A stretch of DNA of 64,000 nucleotides from an uncultured Lysobacteraceae bacterium (lineage in GTDB: Bacteria > Pseudomonadota > Gammaproteobacteria > Xanthomonadales > Xanthomonadaceae), in the NCBI GenBank assembly GCA_946480825.1, contig CAMLLG010000004.1, positions 1 to 64,000 of the forward strand, given 5' to 3'. The position numbers were made by a program, and so were the translations under genes. Shown one piece after another: positions 17,747 through 26,136 of this stretch. The notes under the pieces are model-generated. The model saw only the letters and a program-made list of their open reading frames with translations. It was not told the origin of the DNA and searched no databases. Every line of letters starts with the position of its first letter. Within the stretch, counting starts at the first letter, position 1.

Positions 17747-19606
17747 GTGGCGTTGCGTGCGACACGACAGGCATGGGCGATGGGCGCGCTGGCGCTCGCG
17801 CTGCTGTGCGGTTGCGACCGCGATGCGAACCGCGGCACGGGCGATGCGCCCACCGGCGAGGAGACGCGCGTTGACGGCGAAGTGACGGTCAGCGGCGACG
17901 ACGCCATCGCCGAACGCCTCACTTGGCGCAGCCCGGAGATCGCATTGAGCGAAGCCGATGTGCCCGCGGCCCGGCAGCGCGCTGCGAAGGCGCTCGCGGC
18001 CGACAGGCTGTACGAAGATGCCGACGCGGCGATTCCCCTGTATCTCGCGCTGTTGAAGCGCGACCCGGCCGATGCTGCGGCGAAAGACGGCCTGCAGCGC
18101 GCACTGGCGCGGTTGCCCGCGGTCGGCGATGCCGCCCTGGCCGATGTCGGCGACGACGCCGAGGCGCTTCAGCGCGCGCATGCGGTGGCTGCGGTGATGC
18201 GCAGCGTGGGGATGGCGGACGATGCGGGCTATCTCGAACGCCTCGATCGCGCGGATCGGCTGTGGGAACTCAACGAAGCCGGCGAAGCGGCGCTCGCCGC
18301 CGGACGTCTGGACGAGACGGACGGTGGCGCGCTGCCGCTGTTCCGGCAGGCGCTGGCGCTGGCGCCGGGCCAGACGCGGGCCAGCCAGGGCGTGGCCGCG
18401 GTGGAAAGCGCGATGATCCGCCGCGCCGAGGCGGCGGCGATGCGCGCCGATTTCGTGCAGGCCGAGCGCTGGCTGGCCCGGGCGAAAACCGTCCGCCCCG
18501 GGATGGAGACCGCCGAGGCCGGGCGTGCGTTGGTCGAGGAGATCCGCCGTATCCACATTTCCCGGCTGCGCGACGAAGGTCTGGCCCTGCTGTCGCAGCC
18601 GCAGCGACCGAATCACCTGCCGTGGGCCCGCGAACGTCTGGCGGAACTGCTGCGGATCGCGAAGCCGGGCGATCCGGCCGCGGCCGAACTGCGCACCCGG
18701 ATCGATCTGGCCACGCACTACGGCCTGTTGCGGCCGGGCCAGCGCTTCACCGATGGGTTGCAGGGCGGCGGCCGCACGCCGCAGATGGTGGTGGTGCCGC
18801 ACGGCGGCTTCCGCATGGGCGCACGCGACGGCGAGCCGGATGCCGGCAAGGCCGAACGCCCGTCGCGCTATGTGCGCTTCGACCGCGGCTTCGCGATCGC
18901 GCGGACCGAGATCACGGTCGCCGAGTTCCGCCGTTTCGTCGATGCCAGCGGCCATCGTCCGCGTGCGGTGCGTCGCGGGCATTCGCTGGTCTACGACGAG
19001 CGCGGCGGCAACTTCGTCCGCCGCAGCGGCGTGGACTGGCGGCACGATGCCTTCGGCCGTCTCGCCGCGGACGACATGCCGGTGCTGCACGTCAGCGCCA
19101 AGGATGCCGAAGCCTATGCGCGCTGGCTGTCGGAGCGCAGCGGCCAGCGGTATCGCCTGCCCAGCGAGGCCGAATTCGAGTACGCGCTGCGCGGCGGCGC
19201 CCCGGGACGTTATCCATGGGGCGACCAGCCGCCGACGCCGGGCACCGGCAACCTCACCGGTGGCAGCGATCGTTCGCCCGGCGGGCGCAACTGGGGCAAT
19301 GCCTTCGTCGGGTACGGCGACGGTTACTGGGGCCCGGCGCCGGTGGCGCGCTTCCGCGCGAATGCGTTCGGCATTCACGATCTCGAGGGCAACGTCAGCG
19401 AGTGGGTGGCCGATTGCTGGCATGATGGCTATCGCCGTGCGCCGACCCAGGGCGAGGCATGGGTGAACCCCGGGTGCCGCATCCGCGTCGTGCGCGGCGG
19501 CGCCTGGGCGAGTGCGCCCGCGCAGACGCGCGCGGCCTGGCGCAGCCAGGCCGAAGCGGATGCCACCAACGCGCTGACCGGTTTCCGGGTGGTGCGGGAG
19601 CTTTGA
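17747..19606 (+). CDS. Lipoprotein with C-terminal formylglycine-generating-enzyme-like (SUMF1) domain
   Basis: This is a 619-residue protein. I chose the GTG at 17747 because GGAGGT lies 10 bases upstream and it directly yields a signal sequence with lipobox 'LLCGC'; a GTG at 17711 is also in frame. Residues ~50-330 are helical and Ala-rich with repeated 'AEAxxxRADFxxAERWLARA'-type helices, suggesting TPR-like repeats. Residues ~345-619 are an FGE-sulfatase/SUMF1 fold: 'MVVVPHGGFRMGA', 'ITVAEFRRFVDASGH', 'YRLPSEAEFEYALRGG', 'GNVSEWVADCWHD', 'VVRGGAWAS', 'GFRVVREL'. Many bacterial members are binding or regulatory modules, not oxidases, and no sulfatase gene is nearby, so enzymatic formylglycine formation is doubtful. 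Confidence 0.85.
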   Translation: MALRATRQAWAMGALALALLCGCDRDANRGTGDAPTGEETRVDGEVTVSGDDAIAERLTWRSPEIALSEADVPAARQRAAKALAADRLYEDADAAIPLYLALLKRDPADAAAKDGLQRALARLPAVGDAALADVGDDAEALQRAHAVAAVMRSVGMADDAGYLERLDRADRLWELNEAGEAALAAGRLDETDGGALPLFRQALALAPGQTRASQGVAAVESAMIRRAEAAAMRADFVQAERWLARAKTVRPGMETAEAGRALVEEIRRIHISRLRDEGLALLSQPQRPNHLPWARERLAELLRIAKPGDPAAAELRTRIDLATHYGLLRPGQRFTDGLQGGGRTPQMVVVPHGGFRMGARDGEPDAGKAERPSRYVRFDRGFAIARTEITVAEFRRFVDASGHRPRAVRRGHSLVYDERGGNFVRRSGVDWRHDAFGRLAADDMPVLHVSAKDAEAYARWLSERSGQRYRLPSEAEFEYALRGGAPGRYPWGDQPPTPGTGNLTGGSDRSPGGRNWGNAFVGYGDGYWGPAPVARFRANAFGIHDLEGNVSEWVADCWHDGYRRAPTQGEAWVNPGCRIRVVRGGAWASAPAQTRAAWRSQAEADATNALTGFRVVREL

Positions 19607-19631
19607 CTTTCATTCCGGCGAGGCCTCGACG

Positions 19632-20537
19632 ATGCGACAGAATCCCTTCGGCGGTCAGCGACATTCGGGCGACGGCCGCCGGCGTGGCGGCGGCATCAAT
19701 CCGCGTTTCATCATCCTGATCCTGTTCGCGCTGTACGGCGGCTGGTACTGGCTCTCGAACCGGACCGAGGATCCGTACACCGGCGAAAAGGTGCTGATCG
19801 ACAGCAGCATCTCGGTGGATGAGGAAGTCGCGATGGGCCTGCAGGCCTATCAGGACATCCTCGCGAAGGAACGGCCGGTCGATCCGAACTCGCAGATCGC
19901 GCGCCAGGTGCGCGAGATCGCGAAACGCCTGATCGCCAAGGTCCCTGAAGTCGAGGCCGCGCTCGCCGCCGAGAACGGCCAGCAGCCGAATCAGGTCTGG
20001 CAGGAGTTCGAGTGGGACGTGCAGGTCATCCAGTCCGATCAGGCGAACGCATTCTGCCTGCCGGGCGGCAAGATGGCGGTGTATACCGGCCTGCTGCCGG
20101 TCGCCGAGAACGCCGACGCGGTGGCGGTGGTGATGGGCCACGAGATCGCCCACGCCCTGCTGCGCCACGGCGCGCAGCGCATGTCGCAGCAGAAACTCGG
20201 GCAGATCGGCCAGATGGCCGGCGCCATGGGCGGCCTGGACCCGCAACAGCAGCAGATGATGCAGGCCGCGATGGGTTACGGGTATCTGCTGCCGTACGCG
20301 CGCAAACACGAAACGCAGGCCGACGCCGTGGGCCTGATGCTCGCCGCCGCCGCCTGCTTCGATCCGCAGGAAGCGGTGCCGCTGTGGGAGCGCATGAGCC
20401 AGGCCAGCGGAGGGCAGGCACCGCCGGAGTTTTCGTCGACGCATCCCAACCCCGGCACCCGCATCCAGAACCTGCAGCAGCTGATGCCGAAGGCGATGGA
20501 ATACCGGCAGAAGTTCTGCACGCAAACGGGAGGCTGA
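19632..20537 (+). CDS. Membrane-anchored M48-family zinc metallopeptidase
   Basis: This 301-residue protein has a basic, Gly/Arg-rich N-terminus and one membrane anchor (~residues 27-44, 'FIILILFALYGGWYWL'). The M48 peptidase domain follows, with the HExxH motif in 'VVMGHEIAHALLRHG' near residue 173. The third zinc ligand region is probably 'RKHETQADAVGLML' near 230. 'FSSTHPNPGTRIQNLQQLMP' near the end is typical of periplasmic M48 enzymes such as BepA/LoiP-type quality-control proteases. It starts 25 bases after the SUMF1-like lipoprotein gene and is followed 7 bases later by the channel gene, so the three may form an operon. Confidence 0.92.
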   Translation: MRQNPFGGQRHSGDGRRRGGGINPRFIILILFALYGGWYWLSNRTEDPYTGEKVLIDSSISVDEEVAMGLQAYQDILAKERPVDPNSQIARQVREIAKRLIAKVPEVEAALAAENGQQPNQVWQEFEWDVQVIQSDQANAFCLPGGKMAVYTGLLPVAENADAVAVVMGHEIAHALLRHGAQRMSQQKLGQIGQMAGAMGGLDPQQQQMMQAAMGYGYLLPYARKHETQADAVGLMLAAAACFDPQEAVPLWERMSQASGGQAPPEFSSTHPNPGTRIQNLQQLMPKAMEYRQKFCTQTGG

Positions 20538-20544
20538 CCGCGGC

Positions 20545-21315
20545 ATGGCGACGATGCGCGCGCGCGCCGCGGCCTGGCTGGAACGCCCCGGTGTCGGCTT
20601 CCTGCTGGTCGTCCTGATCCTGTTTTCCGCGGCGACGGTGCCGCTCGAAACCCTGCCGGGTCTTTCGCCCGGATTGCAGCGTTTTCTGTCCATCGCCGAG
20701 ATCGTCGTCGTCGCCATCTTCACCGCCGAATACCTGCTGCGGCTGTGGGTCGCCGAACGGCGATGGCGTTTCGCGACGAGCATGCAGGGCATCATCGATC
20801 TGCTCGCGATCCTGCCGTTCTATCTCGCGTTCGCGATCGATCTGCGGGCGGTCCGTCTGCTCAGGGTGTTCCGGCTGCTGCGGTTGCTGAAGCTCGCCCG
20901 CTACGATCGCGCGTTCAACCGCATCTGGCGCGCGCTGATGGAGTCGCGCGAAGAGTTGGCGATCTCGCTGCTGGTGCTGGGCATGGCCGTGTACTTCGCG
21001 GCGTTCTGCATCTTCCACTTCGAGCATGCCGCGCAGCCGGACAAGTTCGTCACCATCGCCGACGGCCTGTGGTGGGCGGTCGCCACCGTGACCACGGTGG
21101 GATACGGCGATATCTATCCGATCACGGCCGGCGGTCGCCTGTTCACCTTCCTGTTGCTGATCGTCAGTCTGGGCCTGGTGGCCGCGCCGGCCGGCATCTT
21201 CGCGTCGGCGCTGTTGTCGATCCGCAACGACGAGAAGCGGACCGAAGCCCGGCAAGCGGCACGTGCGGACGACGAGATCGGGTCCGGTCACGACAGGGAC
21301 ATCGCACCGGGGTGA
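20545..21315 (+). CDS. Voltage-gated-type potassium channel
   Basis: This 256-residue protein has six membrane segments in the Kv layout. S1 is at ~18-38 and S2 at ~48-68. S4 at ~100-118 has regularly spaced arginines ('AVRLLRVFRLLRLLKLARY'). A pore helix leads into the selectivity filter 'TTVGYGDIYPITAGGR' near residue 188, and S6 follows. A short charged cytoplasmic tail ends the protein. It would conduct K+ across the inner membrane; gating is not deducible. GGGAGG, located in the end of the peptidase gene, provides the ribosome binding site, supporting translational coupling. Confidence 0.93.
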   Translation: MATMRARAAAWLERPGVGFLLVVLILFSAATVPLETLPGLSPGLQRFLSIAEIVVVAIFTAEYLLRLWVAERRWRFATSMQGIIDLLAILPFYLAFAIDLRAVRLLRVFRLLRLLKLARYDRAFNRIWRALMESREELAISLLVLGMAVYFAAFCIFHFEHAAQPDKFVTIADGLWWAVATVTTVGYGDIYPITAGGRLFTFLLLIVSLGLVAAPAGIFASALLSIRNDEKRTEARQAARADDEIGSGHDRDIAPG

Positions 21316-21368
21316 ACCGATCGCGATGCCGGGCCGCGCGCAGCGCGCGGCGTGGAAATCGCGTCGAC

Positions 21369-21542
21369 TCAGAGTCCCTTGAAGAGCGTCGACAGCAAGA
21401 GCAGCACGAATGCGGTCGTCAGCAGCCAGAACGCGTTCGGCGCGGCGATGGCGAAGTAGCCGAGCTTGCCGGCGATGCCGGCGCCGCCGAGCAGCAGGGA
21501 AATCAGGAAGGCGGGCGTGCTGGGCGGGGTGAGTCTGATCAT
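21369..21542 (-). CDS. Small two-segment membrane protein
   Basis: A 57-residue protein starting at 'MIRLTPPSTPAF' has two hydrophobic segments (residues ~12-30 and ~35-55), joined by 'KLGYFAIAAPNA'. No function is recognised. The compact layout, with polar N-terminus and short C-terminus, looks like a genuine small membrane protein. A longer in-frame start upstream would add an Arg-rich, implausible leader. Confidence 0.65.
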   Translation of the reverse strand: MIRLTPPSTPAFLISLLLGGAGIAGKLGYFAIAAPNAFWLLTTAFVLLLLSTLFKGL

Positions 21543-21645
21543 GTCGGAGGCCGGAAATCGTGAGCGATGGAAGACGCGCAATGGTAGCGTGGCCGCGCCC
21601 GGCGCCGCGCGATGAGCCCGTGCGCGCAACCCGGAGTCTCCCGCA

Positions 21646-22386
21646 TCAGAAACTCATGAACATGCCGCCGTTGACGGGGATGTTCGCGCCGGTGATGAAG
21701 CCGGCCTCGTCGTCGCTGAGGAAGACGACCGTGCGCGCGATTTCCGACGGCTTGCCGAGGCGGCCCACCGGCACTTTCTCGACGATGCCGGCGCGGATGT
21801 CCGCGGGAATCGCCATCACCAGCGCGGTCTCGCAGTAGCCGGGCGAGATCGAGTTCACGGTCACGCCCTTGCGTGCGACTTCGCGGGCGAGGGCCATGGT
21901 GAAGCCGTGCATGCCGGCCTTCGCCGCGGAATAGTTGGTCTGGCCGAACTGGCCGGTCTGGCCGTTCACCGAGCTGATGTTGACGATGCGCCCGAAGCCG
22001 CGCGTCATCATGCCGTCGACCGCGTGGCGGCACATGTTGAAGACGCTGTCGAGATTCACGTTCATCACCGCGTCCCACTGCACCTTGTCCATCTTGCGCA
22101 GGGTGCCGTCGCGGGTGATGCCGGCGGCGTTGACCAGGATGTCCAGCGCGCCGTGCTCGGCTTCGATCCTGCGCACCAGTGCGCCGCAGGCTTCGAAGTC
22201 GCCGGCATCCAGCGCTTCGAAACGGATATCCAGACCTTCGACATCGCGCGCGAACTGCTCGATGCGCTCGGCGCGCGCGCCGAGGTCGGCCGCGATCACG
22301 CGGTGTCCGGCGCGGGCCAGCGCCATGCAGATTTCCGTGCCCAACCCGCCGATGCCGCCGGTGACGACGGCCACGCGTTTGCTCAT
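21646..22386 (-). CDS. phbB: Acetoacetyl-CoA reductase (short-chain dehydrogenase), first paralogue
   Basis: A 246-residue classical SDR, the usual PhbB/PhaB length, reduces acetoacetyl-CoA to (R)-3-hydroxybutyryl-CoA for polyhydroxyalkanoate synthesis. The cofactor motif is 'VVTGGIGGLGT' at residues 7-17. 'NAAGITRDGTLRKM' is the PhbB-type hydroxyacyl region. The catalytic set is 'NISSVNGQTGQFGQTNYSAAK', with Ser, Tyr-x3-Lys near residue 150; 'PVNGGMFMSF' closes the protein. The MSKR start sits at the SDR start point. It is on the same strand as phaR and a second phbB just upstream. Which CoA ester each paralogue prefers cannot be told. Confidence 0.88.
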   Translation of the reverse strand: MSKRVAVVTGGIGGLGTEICMALARAGHRVIAADLGARAERIEQFARDVEGLDIRFEALDAGDFEACGALVRRIEAEHGALDILVNAAGITRDGTLRKMDKVQWDAVMNVNLDSVFNMCRHAVDGMMTRGFGRIVNISSVNGQTGQFGQTNYSAAKAGMHGFTMALAREVARKGVTVNSISPGYCETALVMAIPADIRAGIVEKVPVGRLGKPSEIARTVVFLSDDEAGFITGANIPVNGGMFMSF

Positions 22387-22478
22387 TGCCTGTGTCCCCT
22401 GTCTGCCATCTGCTGCCGTTGCGGGCGCAGTCGCGCCCGTGCGCGGCGGGGCCGCGCACCGCGCCGGTCTCGTGTCGG

Positions 22479-22979
22479 TCAGTCCTCGTGCGCCTTGCCG
22501 GCGGGCGTCTTGTCCTTCGGCTTGGCCGAAGCGCTGCGGCCCATGGCGCCGATGAGGTTGTGCTGGAATTCGCGCCACATTTCCAGATTGCGCTCGGTGA
22601 GCTGGTTCATCATCGTCCACGGCGTCTGGCCGATGAGTCCGCCCATCTGCTGACGGAACTGCTGCTGCTGATCGAGGAAGATCTGCATCGAGCGTTCGAG
22701 GTAATTGCCCATGAAGCCCTGCAGCGAATCCCCGTAGAACCGGATGATGTGGCTCAGCAACTGCGTGGACAGCATCGGTTCGCCGTCCTGTTCGTGCTCG
22801 GCGATGATCTGCAGCAGCACCTGGCGGGTGAGGTCCTCGCCGGATTTCGCATCCCGGACTTCGAAGTCCTCGCCGTCCACGATCAACTGCCGCACGTCTT
22901 CGATCGTGATGTAGCTGGAGATCTTCGTGTCGTACAGACGGCGGTTCGGATACTTCTTGATGATCCGCGTGGAGGCCAT
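22479..22979 (-). CDS. phaR: Polyhydroxyalkanoate synthesis repressor PhaR
   Basis: A 166-residue PhaR family regulator. PhaR binds DNA and PHA granules, and represses phasin and sometimes its own gene. The N-terminal PHB/PHA accumulation regulator domain (residues 1-62) begins with the family signature 'RIIKKYPNRRLYDT', followed by 'SYITIEDVRQLIVDGEDFEV'. A second regulatory region (70-130) contains 'LLQIIAEHEQ' and 'IIRFYGDSLQGFMGNYLE', and a charged tail ends in 'KDKTPAGKAHED'. It lies between two phbB-type genes, consistent with local control of PHA metabolism. Confidence 0.95.
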   Translation of the reverse strand: MASTRIIKKYPNRRLYDTKISSYITIEDVRQLIVDGEDFEVRDAKSGEDLTRQVLLQIIAEHEQDGEPMLSTQLLSHIIRFYGDSLQGFMGNYLERSMQIFLDQQQQFRQQMGGLIGQTPWTMMNQLTERNLEMWREFQHNLIGAMGRSASAKPKDKTPAGKAHED

Positions 22980-23180
22980 GGAGCCTTTACTCTAATGGAG
23001 TCGATCCGCGAGCATGGCGCAGGCGGAGGCGGGTTGCAACTCGCCGCCGCGAGGGCGTCTTCGGCCGGACCGGGCCGGGCGAAAACAGTGACGCGAGTCA
23101 CGGCCACTGGCGCGCGACCGCTGATGTACGGCCGCTGACGTATGGCCGCCGGACCGGGCGTGCCGGCCCGGCAGACGAGC

Positions 23181-23921
23181 TCACCAGCCCATGTGGTGAC
23201 CGCCGTTGATGTCGAGGTTGGAGCCGGTGATCCACGACGCCCGATCATCGGCCAGGAAGGCCACGCCGTAGGCGATCTCGTCCGGCGTGCCCAGGCGGCC
23301 GGTGGGAATGTCGGCCACGATCTTGGCGCGGACTTCTTCCGGAACGGCCATCACCATGTCGGTGGCGATGTAGCCGGGGGAAATGGTGTTGACGGTGATG
23401 CCCAGTTTCGCGTTCTCGCGCGCCAGCGAAATGGTGAAACCGTGCATGCCGGCCTTGGCGGCGGCATAGTTGGCCTGGCCGTACTGGCCCTTCAGGCCGT
23501 TGATCGAGCTGATCTGGATGACCCGGCCCCATTTGCGGTCGCGCATGCCCTCGATCACCGGGCGGGTGACGTTGAATACCGAGTTGAGGTTGGTATTGAT
23601 CACGTCCTGCCACTGCTGCGCGGTCATCTTGTGGAAGGTGCCGTCGCGGGTGATGCCGGCGTTGTTGACCAGGATGTCGACTGGCCCGAGCTGGCGCTCG
23701 ACCTCGCGCACCATCGCCTCGGCCTCCTCCGCGGAGGTCACGTCGCCCTTGGCCAGCGCGATGTCGTAGCCCTCGGCTTTCAACTGCGCCTGCCAGGCCT
23801 TCGCTTTTTCCTCGTTGCGGTAGTTGGTGGCGACCTTGTGCCCCATGTCGGCGAGGCGCTTGCAGATCGCCGTGCCGATGCCGCCGGTGCCGCCGGTGAC
23901 CAGTGCGACGCGTGCTGTCAT
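23181..23921 (-). CDS. phbB: Acetoacetyl-CoA reductase, second paralogue
   Basis: This 246-residue SDR is the same length as the phbB-type protein at 21646-22386 and clearly paralogous to it. The start 'MTARVALVTGG' has a strong GGGAGAAGG site just upstream; an upstream ATG (MGREKD) would bury that site. The cofactor motif is 'VTGGTGGIGTAI' and the substrate region 'NNAGITRDGTFHKMTAQQW'. Catalytic 'QISSINGLKGQYGQANYAAAK' (Ser, Tyr-x3-Lys) and C-terminal 'NLDINGGHHMGW' match PhbB enzymes closely, more so than the first paralogue. It is transcribed first in the phbB-phaR-phbB series, 201 bases upstream of phaR. Confidence 0.92.
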   Translation of the reverse strand: MTARVALVTGGTGGIGTAICKRLADMGHKVATNYRNEEKAKAWQAQLKAEGYDIALAKGDVTSAEEAEAMVREVERQLGPVDILVNNAGITRDGTFHKMTAQQWQDVINTNLNSVFNVTRPVIEGMRDRKWGRVIQISSINGLKGQYGQANYAAAKAGMHGFTISLARENAKLGITVNTISPGYIATDMVMAVPEEVRAKIVADIPTGRLGTPDEIAYGVAFLADDRASWITGSNLDINGGHHMGW

Positions 23922-24012
23922 GTCCTTCTCCCTTCCCATCGTGTTCGGTGAATGTACGTGGCGCTCGTCGCGGCGCGCGTCGTGGCGCGCTGGCGATGCG
24001 ATTCGCCCGATT

Positions 24013-24933
24013 CTATGCGGGCGCGATGTCGTCGCTATTGTGCAGCGCAGCGAAGGCCACGGGGCCGCGCGGAATGCGTGCGGAATCGAATTCAGCCGCC
24101 GCGCGCGCGAGCGTCCGCGCGATGCCGCCCGTCCCGTCGAGCGCGGCGAGGACTTGCCCCAGCGCACGCCAGGCAAGGCGCAACGCGGGCAGCGGATCGT
24201 CGCCGTCCACCGGCAGCGCCGCCAGCGATTTCGACAGCTTGTGGCCCTGCGCATCGACGATCAGCGGCAGATGCGCATAGGCGGGTGTCGGCAGCCCCAG
24301 CGCCCGCTGCAGCAGGATCTGTCGCGGGGTGGAATCCAGCAGGTCGGCGCCGCGGACGACATGGGTGATGCCTTGGGCGCCATCGTCCACCACCACCGCC
24401 AACTGGTAGGCCCAATGGCCGTCCGCGCGCAGCAGCACGACATCGCCGACCTCGGCCGCCACGTCCTGCGCGATCCGGCCGTGCACGGCGTCGTCGAAGG
24501 CGACGACGCCATCGTCGGCCACGCGCAGACGCACGGCGGCCCCGGCGCGGGTCGTGTCCGCCCGGCAGGCGCGGTGGATGCCGGCGGTGGCGGCGAGGTC
24601 GCTGCGGCTGCAGCGGCATTCGAAGGCGAGGCTGGCGGCCAGCAGCCGATCCAGGGCTTGGCGGTACAGCGCGTGGCGTTCGCTCTGGCGCACCACGGGG
24701 GCGTCGGACACGAGTCCGAAACCGGCCAGCGTCCGCAACTGCGCATCGGCGGCGCCCGGGACTTCGCGCGGAGGGTCCAGATCCTCGATCCGCACCCACC
24801 ATTCGCCGCCGGCGCGTCGCGCTATCAGCCAACTGCCGAAGGCGGCGACCAGCGAACCGAAATGCAGCGGGCCCGTGGGCGAGGGCGCGAATCGGCCGCG
24901 GTGCCCGCCGGCCGGCGGTGGTGATGTCGTCAT
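24013..24933 (-). CDS. gluQ: Glutamyl-queuosine tRNA(Asp) synthetase
   Basis: A 306-residue GluRS paralogue lacking the anticodon-binding domain, the size of E. coli YadB (GluQ-RS). It attaches glutamate to queuosine in tRNA-Asp. The HIGH-equivalent is '[14 protein letters not shown]' near residue 15. '[14 protein letters not shown]' is the family glutamate-binding segment. The Cys-containing insertion 'ECRCSRSDL...HRAC' fits the zinc site, and the KMSKS-like loop is 'GHKLSKS' near 234. The ATG at 24933 gives the typical N-terminus; a longer frame upstream crosses into non-coding sequence. Confidence 0.95.
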   Translation of the reverse strand: MTTSPPPAGGHRGRFAPSPTGPLHFGSLVAAFGSWLIARRAGGEWWVRIEDLDPPREVPGAADAQLRTLAGFGLVSDAPVVRQSERHALYRQALDRLLAASLAFECRCSRSDLAATAGIHRACRADTTRAGAAVRLRVADDGVVAFDDAVHGRIAQDVAAEVGDVVLLRADGHWAYQLAVVVDDGAQGITHVVRGADLLDSTPRQILLQRALGLPTPAYAHLPLIVDAQGHKLSKSLAALPVDGDDPLPALRLAWRALGQVLAALDGTGGIARTLARAAAEFDSARIPRGPVAFAALHNSDDIAPA

Positions 24934-25059
24934 ATAGGTGTCTGTCGACTGAATCATGTCCCGGCCCGGGACCCGTTCGCGCCGCGCGCGACTTGATTCC
25001 GCGCATCGCCGCCACAGCTTACCGGCATCGACGCGCATTCCGCGCGAAGGATGTCGACC

Positions 25060-25965
25060 ATGTTCAAACGCATCGCCCTGTTCCTCGCCACCAACCTCGC
25101 CGTGCTGCTGGTCTTCAGCGTGGTCATGGCCGTCTTCGGGATCGATCCACGCACCAACAGCGGTCTGCTGATCATGGCCGTGCTGTTCGGTTTCGGCGGT
25201 TCGTTCGTGTCGCTGCTGATGTCGAAATGGATCGCGAAGAAAACCACCCGCGCCCATGTCATCCAGGAGCCGCGCAACGAGATCGAGCGCTGGCTGGTGC
25301 AGACGGTCCGCCGTCAGGCCGAGGCGGCCGGCATCGGCATGCCGGAGGTCGCGATTTACGACGCCCCGGAAATCAACGCCTTCGCGACCGGCGCCAACCG
25401 CAACAATGCGCTGGTTGCGGTCTCCACCGGCCTGTTGCGCGCGATGGATCGCGACGAGGCCGAAGCGGTGCTCGCGCACGAGGTCAGCCACGTCGCCAAC
25501 GGCGACATGATCACCATGGCGCTGCTGCAGGGTGTGCTGAACACGTTCGTGATCGTGCTGGCGCGTGTGGTCGGCCGGGTCGTCGACGGCGCGCTCGGCG
25601 GCCAGCGCGACGACGGCAGCGTCGGCATCGGTTACTACCTGAGCGTGTTCGTGCTGGACCTGGTGTTCGGTCTGCTCGCCAGCATCATCGCGATGTGGTT
25701 CTCGCGCCAGCGCGAATTCCGCGCCGACGCCGGCGGCGCGAAGCTGGCGGGCAGCCGCAAGATGATCGCCGCGCTGCAGCGCCTGTCGATGACCTACGGC
25801 GAGAGCACGCTGCCGAAGCAGGTGCAGGCGTTCGGCATCTCCGGCGGCGTCGGCCGCGGCCTGCGCCGGTTGTTCCTGAGCCATCCGCCGCTGGAAGAGC
25901 GTATCGCCGCACTGCGCAAGGCGTCCGAGGCGGGCGCGTTCAATCGGCAGAGCGTGGTGTCGTAA
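25060..25965 (+). CDS. htpX: Protease HtpX
   Basis: This 301-residue inner-membrane zinc metalloprotease of the M48 family degrades misfolded membrane proteins. The start MFKRIALF at 25060 is preferred because GAAGG at 25046-25050 is correctly spaced; an ATG at 25051 lies too close. There are two N-terminal membrane segments (~6-26 and 35-55). The active site '[16 protein letters not shown]' (HExxH) is near residue 145, two more membrane segments are at ~160-215, and '[14 protein letters not shown]' supplies the glutamate ligand. The C-terminal '[16 protein letters not shown]' is diagnostic. No heat-shock promoter could be recognised upstream. Confidence 0.95.
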   Translation: MFKRIALFLATNLAVLLVFSVVMAVFGIDPRTNSGLLIMAVLFGFGGSFVSLLMSKWIAKKTTRAHVIQEPRNEIERWLVQTVRRQAEAAGIGMPEVAIYDAPEINAFATGANRNNALVAVSTGLLRAMDRDEAEAVLAHEVSHVANGDMITMALLQGVLNTFVIVLARVVGRVVDGALGGQRDDGSVGIGYYLSVFVLDLVFGLLASIIAMWFSRQREFRADAGGAKLAGSRKMIAALQRLSMTYGESTLPKQVQAFGISGGVGRGLRRLFLSHPPLEERIAALRKASEAGAFNRQSVVS

Positions 25966-25988
25966 AGACGGCCGCGAGTCGTTTCGGA

Positions 25989-26124
25989 ATGCGCCCTTCT
26001 CCCCTCGGGAGAAGGTGGCCCGAAGGGCCGGATGAGGGTTCGGACCGACACGGCGTTTCAAGGTCGCCGGGCAACCGCCGGCCTCTCCCCGACCTCTCTC
26101 CCGATGGGAGAGAGGAGTCTCGGG
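25989..26124. repeat. Intergenic palindromic repeat region
   Basis: Two hairpins occur in the htpX-fimX gap: 'cttctcccctcgggagaag' with flanking 'ggcccgaagggcc' near 25990-26030, and 'cctctctcccgatgggagagagg' near 26092-26115. They resemble the palindromes between argF' and argG (63196-63300) and look like a dispersed REP-type repeat of this genome. They may also act as transcription barriers between the convergent genes. Confidence 0.65.
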
Positions 26125-26136
26125 TAACGGCGTTCC

